Shown here: positions 37,247 through 43,198 of the stretch, in pieces | Numbering within the stretch: position 1 is the stretch's first letter | Layout: every line of letters starts with the position of its first letter | NCBI GenBank assembly: GCA_038749025.1 | Contig: JBCDIL010000001.1 | Location: forward strand, 248,001-312,000 | Reading direction: 5' to 3' | Source of the DNA: JBCAXA01 sp038749025 | Lineage (GTDB): Bacteria > Pseudomonadota > Gammaproteobacteria > Steroidobacterales > Woeseiaceae | Length of the DNA stretch: 64,000 nucleotides | The notes under the pieces: generated by a model | Seen by the model: the letters and a program-made list of their open reading frames with translations, nothing else | Database searches by the model: none | What the model was told of the DNA's origin: nothing | Translations under genes and position numbers: made by a program

Positions 37247-37455
37247 CTTTAGGAGTGGCGTCTCGCTGTGGTTATGTCCGCGCTTTGCATTGTCATCGTT
37301 GCCATCGGGCCGAGACGGCCCTCCCATATCTTCGTTTACTGATGGCGCCAAACCCTGGTGTGGGAGCGGCGTCTCGCCGCGATGACGACCGCGATTGGCA
37401 TTAGCACTGCAATGATCTGGCCGGGACGGCCCTCCCACATCTTCGTTCACCGGTT
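37247..37455. repeat. REP-like palindromic repeat cluster 1
   Basis: Alternating short imperfect palindromes. Type A units contain GGCGTCTCGCCGCGATG-like cores (around 37250 and 37362, plus orientation); type B units contain GGCCGTCTCGGCC-like cores in the opposite orientation (around 37307-37335 and 37415-37450, each followed by CATATCTTCGTTTA or a close form). The same units recur inverted at 40195-40355. Long open frames across the unit encode a GGPSRPD-type peptide but are an effect of the repeat. Such elements are usually transcribed-region boundary or RAYT-mobilised REP sequences; no RAYT transposase is in the window. Confidence 0.75.
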
Positions 37456-37469
37456 GCGCAAAAACCCGA

Positions 37470-37631
37470 CTAGTCTTTGTTTTTTTTCGGGTCTCGCCCC
37501 GCTTCGCGGAGCGCTTTACGCACCACGAACTCGAGTTGCCCATTGACGCTGCGTAATTCGTCATCCGCCCATTTCTTGAGCGCATCGAGCACGGCCGGGT
37601 CGGCACGAAACAAAAAGGAGGAACGAGCCAC
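37470..37631 (-). CDS. Small ribbon-helix-helix (Arc-like) DNA-binding protein
   Basis: 53 aa from a GTG at 37631, preceded on the minus strand only by the end of the PH-domain gene's intergenic stretch. The sequence (ARSSFLFRADPAVLDALKKW, then ADDELRSVNGQLEFVVRKAL) has the ribbon strand followed by two helices of the Arc/CopG/MetJ class. The 'RSVNGQLEFVVRKALREAG' turn is typical of the Arc-like group found next to SPFH genes. It ends DPKKNKD. It lies 13 bases downstream of the PH-domain gene, so it is the third gene of the SPFH/PH/RHH operon. It may autoregulate through the 11-bp repeats before the SPFH gene. Too short for most gene callers, but the match to the fold is clear. Confidence 0.78.
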   Translation of the reverse strand: MARSSFLFRADPAVLDALKKWADDELRSVNGQLEFVVRKALREAGRDPKKNKD

Positions 37632-37644
37632 GGCTTAGCGGGCT

Positions 37645-38034
37645 TCAGCCACGGACACGAATGGCAGCGATAAAGGCTGCTTGGTCATCCGGAGAAACCA
37701 GCACAGATCGACCTCCACCGTAGCGTATTTCAAGGCGATCGAGCGAAAGCGCCGGTGCGGCCAAAACGCTGCGACTCGGCTCAATTGACTCGATACTCGT
37801 CAAGTCGATACGCCAGCTGAGTGGCCCACTAACGATGGTAAGCTCGCCGTCGTCAACTCGATAATAGGTTGCCATTAGTAACCAGATCACTAACGCTACC
37901 GAGGCAATCGAGATGACAACGCTAACCGTTAGGTTGCCGGTCGCTACAGCAGGTATGACGGCTACACTACCCAGTGCGACGGAGGCGATAAGTAATGCGA
38001 CAACCCAACCGTCTTGGCGCGAGCGGAAAACCAT
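37645..38034 (-). CDS. Bacterial PH-domain membrane protein
   Basis: 129 aa. Two hydrophobic helices (VVALLIASVALGSVAVIPAVA and VSVVISIASVALVIWLLM) precede a soluble bacterial-PH-like domain of about 75 residues: YYRVDDGELTIVSGPLSWRI, ILDLTSIESIEPSRS-type core (here DLTSIESIEPSR), LEIRYGGGRSVLVSPDD and a closing helix (QAAFIAAIRV). Small proteins of this layout sit in the inner membrane with the PH-like part in the cytoplasm; function is not established. It starts 15 bases after the SPFH stop and precedes the ribbon-helix-helix gene, so co-transcription is likely. Confidence 0.83.
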   Translation of the reverse strand: MVFRSRQDGWVVALLIASVALGSVAVIPAVATGNLTVSVVISIASVALVIWLLMATYYRVDDGELTIVSGPLSWRIDLTSIESIEPSRSVLAAPALSLDRLEIRYGGGRSVLVSPDDQAAFIAAIRVRG

Positions 38035-38049
38035 AACTTGCTCCTTAAA

Positions 38050-38973
38050 CTAGCTGTATAGCGAGCCTGTATTAACAACCGGCTGCGTATGTCGGTCGCT
38101 ACAGAGCACAACCAACAGGTTCGACACCATCGCTGCACGACGCTCCTCATCGAGCTCGATAATCCCGTCGCGTTTTAGCTGATCCAGTGCCATCTCGACC
38201 ATCCCAACAGCGCCCTCAACGATCTTGGTACGGGCGGCTACAACCGCCTGCGCTTGTTGGCGCTGCAACATGGCCGCCGCAATCTCAGGCGCGTAAGCAA
38301 GGTGACTAATACGCGCTTCGATGGCCTCAACGCCGGCTTTGCCAAGACGCTCTTGGATATCTTCTTTCAGCACTTCGCCAATAGCACTGGTATCGCCGCG
38401 TAACGAGTCTTCGTTCTCCTCACCATCGTACGGGTAGCGACTCGTTAGGTTTCTGAGCGCCGCCTCACTCTGGACAGCGACGTAATCCTCGTAGTCGTCC
38501 ACCTCGAACAGGGCCTCGGCCGTATCAACAACTTTCCAGACGACGACGGCGGAAATTTCGATCGGGTTGCCGTCACGATCATTCACCTTGGATGGCCGAC
38601 CGCCTGTACGACCGCGTTCTTGGACGATCTTGCCCTCGTTCGATTTCTTTTGCGGTATCGCTTGCGAGCCGGTTTCAAAGTTGCGTACCCGGCGGGAAAT
38701 CTTCTTTTTACTAAAGAGTGGATTCACCCAAAAAAATCCGGATTCGGTCACCGATCCTTTGTAGTTACCAAACAACAGCAAGACGCGGGCATCGTTCGGG
38801 GCGATGGCCATGAAACCGAAAAACACAAAAATGGTCACGGCGATAAAAAGAGCGGCCACCAACGGTTGCAACGTTAGAAAACCAGCGATGGATAGTCCGA
38901 CCAAAATCAAGACAACGAACAACACCGGCCAACCCGACATCGGGCGAAAGGGCTTTTCGAACACTTGGCTCAT
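38050..38973 (-). CDS. SPFH/band 7 domain membrane protein
   Basis: 307 aa, with AAGGGAG nine bases before the ATG. Two adjacent hydrophobic helices (WPVLFVVLILVGLSIAGFLTL and LVAALFIAVTIFVFFGFMAI) anchor it. The SPFH domain follows: PNDARVLLLFGNYKGSV, GNPIEISAVVVWKVVD, EAALRNLTSRYPYD and the amphipathic, Ala/Gln-rich helix (EIAAAMLQRQQAQAVVAARTKIVEGAV) that drives oligomerisation. It probably forms ring-like assemblies in the inner membrane (flotillin/stomatin-like), not the HflKC protease regulator. It leads an operon with the PH-domain and RHH genes. Its promoter region carries the 11-bp tandem repeats at 38993-39025. Confidence 0.93.
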   Translation of the reverse strand: MSQVFEKPFRPMSGWPVLFVVLILVGLSIAGFLTLQPLVAALFIAVTIFVFFGFMAIAPNDARVLLLFGNYKGSVTESGFFWVNPLFSKKKISRRVRNFETGSQAIPQKKSNEGKIVQERGRTGGRPSKVNDRDGNPIEISAVVVWKVVDTAEALFEVDDYEDYVAVQSEAALRNLTSRYPYDGEENEDSLRGDTSAIGEVLKEDIQERLGKAGVEAIEARISHLAYAPEIAAAMLQRQQAQAVVAARTKIVEGAVGMVEMALDQLKRDGIIELDEERRAAMVSNLLVVLCSDRHTQPVVNTGSLYS

Positions 38974-38992
38974 TGAGCGGCACTCCCTTACT

Positions 38993-39025
38993 ATGATCTC
39001 AAAATGATATCATATTGATATATTT
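38993..39025. promoter_or_regulatory. Three tandem 11-bp repeats: candidate operator for the SPFH/PH/RHH operon
   Basis: Consecutive 11-base units: ATGATCTCAAA, ATGATATCATA, TTGATATATTT. The middle unit includes the perfect palindrome ATGATATCAT (39004-39013). On the minus strand a TATGAT hexamer lies within the array, about 40 bases before the SPFH ATG, so a binding protein would overlap the promoter. One-turn spacing suits a ribbon-helix-helix dimer array, and the operon encodes such a protein. The region is markedly more AT-rich than its surroundings. Confidence 0.55.
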
Positions 39026-39071
39026 ATGCAATCACAGACCATAACCCTATGTTGTGGCTTAAAAAATCAAT

Positions 39072-39095
39072 GTAAGAAAGCGCCCCAGCGGGGCG
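39072..39095 (-). terminator. Rho-independent terminator after tal
   Basis: On the minus strand CGCCCC-GCT-GGGGCG forms a six-bp all-GC stem with a three-base loop, followed by CTTTCTTAC. It lies 13 bases beyond the transaldolase stop codon, in the right orientation to end that transcript. Confidence 0.65.
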
Positions 39096-39107
39096 TCGCT
39101 GCGCGCG

Positions 39108-40079
39108 TCAGGCCGCCTGGCGCGCTTGCAGACGGTCGTCTAGCAACGCCTCGAGACGCAGTTGGTCGGCAACGAAACCGCGAATGCCCTGCGCCAGTTT
39201 TTCGGTCGCCATGGCGTTGGCATTCATCTGCAAACGAAAATCTGCTTCGCCGTCGAAATGGCAGGGGTTTGTCGGCGGCGCATCGTCAGGCGACAGCTGC
39301 CGCGGTAAGTCGCCGTCGCTGTTGGCAAGCTCATCCAGTAGCGCAGGGCTAATGGTTAGCCGATCGCAACCTGCTAACGCTTCGATCTCACCCGCGTTGC
39401 GGAAACTGGCTCCCATGACCACGGTCGGATAACCGCGGTGCTTAAACAGTCGATAGATAGTCTGTACCGACAGGACACCGGGGTCGTCCGCTGCGGTAAA
39501 GACCCGCTCCGGCTCTTGTGCCTTGTACCAATCAAGAATCCGGCCGACGAATGGTGAAATTAGAAACGCACCGGCCTCCGCTGCTGCAACCGCTTGAACA
39601 TCGCTAAATAACAGCGTCAGATTGCACTGAATACCCTCAGCCTCTAACACCCGGGCAGCCTCGATTCCTTCCCATGTCGACGCAAGCTTTATTAACAAAC
39701 GGTCACGTCCTCGACCCAATTCTTCATAGAACGTAACGAGCCCTCGTGCCCGTTCAATGCTTGCGGCCGTGTTGAACGACAGGCGGGCATCAACCTCGGT
39801 CGAGATTCGGCCAGGAATAATATCGAGAATCTCGTTACCGACAGCGACCGCAAATCGGTCGGCGGCTAACGCAATCCGTGAGTTGTGATCAGCGCTTTGC
39901 CCAAGCGCCCAATCGCAAACGCCATCGATCAACGAGTCATAGCGCTCCAAATGCGCGGCTTTGAGCAGCAACGACGGATTGGTCGTGGCGTCTAGCGGTT
40001 GGTAAGTAACGATTGAGTCGATATCGCCCGAGTCAGCGACAACATCGGTCATTGTTTTGAGTTGTTCGAGTTTGTTCAT
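39108..40079 (-). CDS. tal: Transaldolase (type 1)
   Basis: 323 aa, close to E. coli TalB in length and sequence. It moves a dihydroxyacetone unit between sugar phosphates in the non-oxidative pentose phosphate pathway, in the cytoplasm. The Schiff-base Lys131 lies in LIKLASTWEGI. The N-terminal TTNPSLLLKAA, the DARLSFNT motif and the C-terminal ADFRLQMNANAMATEKLAQG (tail trimmed) are all family signatures. The gene is not linked to other pentose phosphate genes here. It has its own terminator, and a repeat cluster lies upstream. Confidence 0.97.
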   Translation of the reverse strand: MNKLEQLKTMTDVVADSGDIDSIVTYQPLDATTNPSLLLKAAHLERYDSLIDGVCDWALGQSADHNSRIALAADRFAVAVGNEILDIIPGRISTEVDARLSFNTAASIERARGLVTFYEELGRGRDRLLIKLASTWEGIEAARVLEAEGIQCNLTLLFSDVQAVAAAEAGAFLISPFVGRILDWYKAQEPERVFTAADDPGVLSVQTIYRLFKHRGYPTVVMGASFRNAGEIEALAGCDRLTISPALLDELANSDGDLPRQLSPDDAPPTNPCHFDGEADFRLQMNANAMATEKLAQGIRGFVADQLRLEALLDDRLQARQAA

Positions 40080-40194
40080 CGGAGGGCTCGGCCTTGGTCT
40101 TTCTTATGGGCAGATGGTAACCGACTGGGCGTCTTCGATGGAGCATGACCTTGTGGCGAAGCCGGCTTGGCTCGATGAAAACGGCGACCACGCC

Positions 40195-40355
40195 ACCCGC
40201 GGACTGCATCGCGGCGGGACGCCGCTCCCTCATCGGGGTTTGGCGCCGTCGGTAAACGAAGCTGTGGGAGGGCCGTCTCGGCCCGATGACAGCGGCGACG
40301 ATGCCAACCGTGGACTACATCGCGGCGAGACGCCACTCCTACATCGGGGTTAGAC
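40195..40355. repeat. REP-like palindromic repeat cluster 2 (inverted relative to cluster 1)
   Basis: Two type A units in minus orientation (CATCGCGGCGGGACGCCGC near 40206 and CATCGCGGCGAGACGCCAC near 40318, each followed by a CATCGGGGTTxGxCGCC segment) flank a type B unit in plus orientation (GGGAGGGCCGTCTCGGCCC near 40270). The unit order mirrors that at 37247-37455. The two clusters bracket the SPFH operon and tal as inverted repeats about 2.8 kb apart. The remaining intergenic bases between tal and cutA (40080-40413) show no gene. Confidence 0.75.
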
Positions 40356-40413
40356 GCCGACGGCGGTCGCACGCGGCGCTACACTTGAGCGTTGCTCAGC
40401 TAAAGGTCGACCG

Positions 40414-40728
40414 ATGACGCTCTATATCGTTACAACCACAGTCGGCAGCCACGACGAAGCCGAGCGCCTGGCTCGCCATCTGGTCGAAGCGCGGCTCGTT
40501 GCCTGCGTACATATCGACGACATCACGAGCTATTACCGCTGGGATGGCGAACTGCAGCGTGATACCGAAGTCCGGTTAACGCTGAAAACGACAGAAAAAC
40601 GCTATGACGAACTCGAAAAGACCTTAGCGGATCTGCACCCCTACGATATTCCGGCCATCGTCGCCGTCCCCGTCGCGAACGCGTACCCGCCCTACGCAGA
40701 CTGGGTGCGGAACAATACGGCCGGCTAG
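40414..40728 (+). CDS. cutA: Divalent-cation tolerance protein CutA
   Basis: 104 aa, the standard length. Hallmarks: YIVTTTVGSHDEAERLARHLVEARLVACVHI, SYYRWDGELQRDTEVRLTLKT (both trimmed) and the HPYDIPAIVAVP motif near the C-terminus. CutA forms a very stable ferredoxin-like trimer; a role in copper tolerance is classical but its molecular job remains unclear. It stands alone in a plus-strand unit with a repeat cluster upstream and a strong hairpin downstream. Confidence 0.95.
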   Translation: MTLYIVTTTVGSHDEAERLARHLVEARLVACVHIDDITSYYRWDGELQRDTEVRLTLKTTEKRYDELEKTLADLHPYDIPAIVAVPVANAYPPYADWVRNNTAG

Positions 40729-40777
40729 CCAACTCATCTGAGCCGTTCTCAGACCGGTTTTCGCTTAAGTCAGTACG

Positions 40778-40797
40778 GCACGGCTTTTTTGCCGTGC
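40778..40797. terminator. Stem-loop between cutA and the lipoprotein gene
   Basis: GCACGGC, six T, GCCGTGC: a perfect seven-bp stem with an all-T loop, extended by partly paired CGG/CCG arms. It lies 50 bases after cutA and 31 before the next ATG. There is no T-tract after the stem, so it may be a weak terminator, a processing site or part of the next gene's leader. Confidence 0.35.
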
Positions 40798-40827
40798 GCC
40801 GGCCCGTTGTAAGCGAGGACCTTAATA

Positions 40828-42864
40828 ATGAACAACTCAGAGATGACACGCTGGTGGCGAGCACTGCTGGTAACCGCTGTGCTGATGGCAGGCGGGTGCG
40901 GCGGCGGCAGCAGCGGTGGCCCACCGCCGCTAGACACCGACGGTGATGGAATCGCCGATATCACCGACACCGACGACGATAACGACGGTGTAGCCGATAC
41001 GGCGGACGCATTCCCGCTCGACCCAAACGAGACGGCCGATTTCGATAACGACGGCGTCGGCGACAACGCCGATACGGACGATGACAACGACGGCGTCGAG
41101 GATTCGATGGACGCGTTTCCGTTCGACGCCAGCGAGAGCCAAGACTCCGACAACGACGGTACCGGCGACAACGCCGACGCGTTCCCGAACGACCCTGCGG
41201 AGACGAGCGATAACGATGGCGACGGAATCGGCGACAACGGCGACCCCGATGACGATAACGATGGCGTCGACGATACGATGGACGCCTTCCCGCTAGATCC
41301 CTCAGAAACAACCGACACAGACGGCGACGGGACCGGCAACAACGCGGACACGGACGACGACGGCGATGGCGTTGCTGACGTCGACGACGCCTTCCCGCTA
41401 GATGCGACCGAATCAGCCGATAACGATGGCGATGGCATCGGCGATAACGCAGACACCGATGATGACAACGACGGCACACCAGATTCCAGCGACGCCTTCC
41501 CGACAAACGCCGCGCGCACCAAGCCGATCGAAGCACTGTACCCGCGCGTCAACGGTCGTCTGCAATTGCCAAATACACCGGCCGGCAACCAAACGACGTG
41601 GGTGATCGATCAGCTCGCGGCAACAACCACATCGCTACAAGACATTAACGATCGTTTCGATCCAGCGACACTCGCCAGTGTCCCGGCGACAGATTGGCAG
41701 AACTTTTTCGATACGCTGCGTACGACACTCGCCAACGCGACCATTCAGGATGTCATCACGATGACACCGACCAGCGTACGAATTTTGGTCGGTGATCCTG
41801 CGGCGCCTGCCGACGGTAGCTTCATGACACTGACGACGACCTATGGAACGGGACTGATTCGCTCGTTTGGCGCTAGTCCCTTTCCGCTGAATGGTTCGTC
41901 GACCGGTCTGGATGATCGAACGCTCGATTACAGCGGTGCGTTGGCGAAGCTAGAAACACTGGCCGAGGACGTTGGCGTACTGGTAGCGCGGATCGACGAG
42001 AATAATCAGTGTGTGCCGATCTTCGAGAGCAACGCCGGGCAACCGTACGCAACCGCATCGATTTTCAAAGTCTGGGTGGTCGGTGCTGTCGCACAAGCAA
42101 TCGAGGACGGCCTGATCGCGCCCGATACAGCGGTTGCGTTGTCCGCTGCCGACTTAACCCCCGGCGGATCGATTAACGGCGAGGCCTTAGGCACCCAATT
42201 CTCGGTGACTGACTTTGCTGCATTGATGCTGGGTATCAGTGATAACACCGCCACCGAGGCACTGTTCCGACTCGTCGGACGCGACCGCGTGGAGGCAACG
42301 CTGCCGGCGTTCAATCACGCCAACCAAGACGCAATGCTGCCGTTTTTGTCGATGAACGAAGGCTTTCACTTGTACTGGACCGTGCCGGAAGCCGACGCAC
42401 TCGCCTACGTTAACGGCACAGAGACGTTCCAACGCGACTTCCTCGATAACACGCTGACCCCGCTGGGGCCGGTAACGAGCTTCCCACGCGCCAATGTTTC
42501 GGTCCTGGTCGATGCCCTCTGGCAAGCCAGTCCAACCGATGTCTGTCAAGCAATTGCCGGACTGCGGCAGTTCAATGATGTCAGCGAGGGCTTTGAACTC
42601 GTCGATCAAGCCTACGGCGCTGAGTCGGTCGGCATAAATGTCCGGCCGCAATGGGAGCGGGTTTGGTACAAGGGCGGCAGCCTCGCCGACGGTCAAGGTC
42701 TCCGGGTCCTCACGCACGGCTTCTTGCTAGAGACCGACAGTCGCGGCGCATTCGTCGTCGTGGCGATGGGAAACAACGACTCCGGTGGCGCAGCTCGGAT
42801 TGATAGCGGCCCTTTCACCTCCGTCGTATTGCGACTGGTCGATATTGTTAACGAAACCAACTAA
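40828..42864 (+). CDS. Lipoprotein with thrombospondin type-3 repeats and a class A beta-lactamase-like domain
   Basis: 678 aa. The lipobox LMAGGC in the first 30 residues marks an outer- or inner-membrane lipoprotein. Residues about 38-232 are thrombospondin-3/calcium-binding repeats (DTDGDGIAD, DNDGVGDNADTDDDNDG, DAFPLDPNET) that should bind many Ca ions and form a stiff spacer. The rest resembles serine beta-lactamases/DD-peptidases of class A: SxxK (Ser411-Lys414 in ATASIFKVW), SDN (ISDNTATEAL) and a KGGS in place of KTG. No clear Glu166 equivalent was found, so it may be a carboxypeptidase or esterase rather than a resistance enzyme. It is followed at 42941 by a small ORF. Confidence 0.88.
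   Translation: MNNSEMTRWWRALLVTAVLMAGGCGGGSSGGPPPLDTDGDGIADITDTDDDNDGVADTADAFPLDPNETADFDNDGVGDNADTDDDNDGVEDSMDAFPFDASESQDSDNDGTGDNADAFPNDPAETSDNDGDGIGDNGDPDDDNDGVDDTMDAFPLDPSETTDTDGDGTGNNADTDDDGDGVADVDDAFPLDATESADNDGDGIGDNADTDDDNDGTPDSSDAFPTNAARTKPIEALYPRVNGRLQLPNTPAGNQTTWVIDQLAATTTSLQDINDRFDPATLASVPATDWQNFFDTLRTTLANATIQDVITMTPTSVRILVGDPAAPADGSFMTLTTTYGTGLIRSFGASPFPLNGSSTGLDDRTLDYSGALAKLETLAEDVGVLVARIDENNQCVPIFESNAGQPYATASIFKVWVVGAVAQAIEDGLIAPDTAVALSAADLTPGGSINGEALGTQFSVTDFAALMLGISDNTATEALFRLVGRDRVEATLPAFNHANQDAMLPFLSMNEGFHLYWTVPEADALAYVNGTETFQRDFLDNTLTPLGPVTSFPRANVSVLVDALWQASPTDVCQAIAGLRQFNDVSEGFELVDQAYGAESVGINVRPQWERVWYKGGSLADGQGLRVLTHGFLLETDSRGAFVVVAMGNNDSGGAARIDSGPFTSVVLRLVDIVNETN
40939..41517 (+). 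repeat. DNA repeat region encoding the thrombospondin type-3 array
   Basis: Degenerate repeats of GAxAACGACGGxGTCG-like units within the lipoprotein gene, encoding alternating D-x-D-x-DG loops and DAFPLDP spacers. The high regularity makes length change by slippage or recombination plausible. Also responsible for long antisense open frames rich in Ser/Arg that are not genes. Confidence 0.8.
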
Positions 42865-42940
42865 CCGCGTAAGCCCGCAGCGGCGATCGTCTGGCAGGGA
42901 AGCCGACGATCGACGTTGCGGCACCGAGGGTATAACAGGC

Positions 42941-43198
42941 ATGACGTCTGACAATGTGCAGAACGAGCGGCGTGACGAAGAGAAGTGGCTGCGTGAGCGT
43001 CGCGCACTGGCGATCTCGGAGATTGCCTGTGAGCTCAGCGAAAAGGAACAGCGCCGATTCTTGGACGGTGTCTGCGCCGGTGACGAGAACTTACGTCGGG
43101 ATGTAGACGCCTTATTGACGGCCTCGGCTGACACGAGCAATTTCTTGGAGTCGAAGCGTCGTCGTCGACTGATCGATTTTTTCGACGAGGGCGACTAA
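42941..43198 (+). CDS. Free-standing homologue of the N-terminal leader of ECF-linked Ser/Thr kinases
   Basis: 85 aa from the ATG at 42941 (GAGGG 12 bases upstream); a longer frame from 42785 lies inside the previous gene and is unlikely. The segment ALAISEIACELSEKEQRRFL, DGVCAGDENLRRDVDALLTA and SNFLES follows the pattern of the leader in front of kinase domains, including the one next door at 43195-45708 (LLDLCDQAL...AERAAFLDEL...LRLAVERVID...DSFLED). No kinase domain follows; it ends in a basic RRRRLIDFFDEGD. It is convergent with that kinase gene and overlaps its stop by four bases. It could be a small regulator or a remnant of a truncated kinase gene. Confidence 0.65.
   Translation: MTSDNVQNERRDEEKWLRERRALAISEIACELSEKEQRRFLDGVCAGDENLRRDVDALLTASADTSNFLESKRRRRLIDFFDEGD

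Noticed and set aside
37244..37606. Minus-strand open frame with repeated GGPSRPD peptides (and a similar plus-strand frame at 40057-40353)
   Set aside because: Produced by the REP-like repeats; the same peptides arise from each repeat unit, with no start signal or domain.
40939..41517. Regularly spaced repeats suggesting a CRISPR array
   Set aside because: Units are degenerate, in frame and encode a known calcium-binding repeat; no spacers or cas genes.
40770..41588. Ser-rich 272-aa antisense open frame and other frames across the lipoprotein gene
   Set aside because: Shadow of the GA-C repeat codons of the thrombospondin-3 region; low-complexity composition only.
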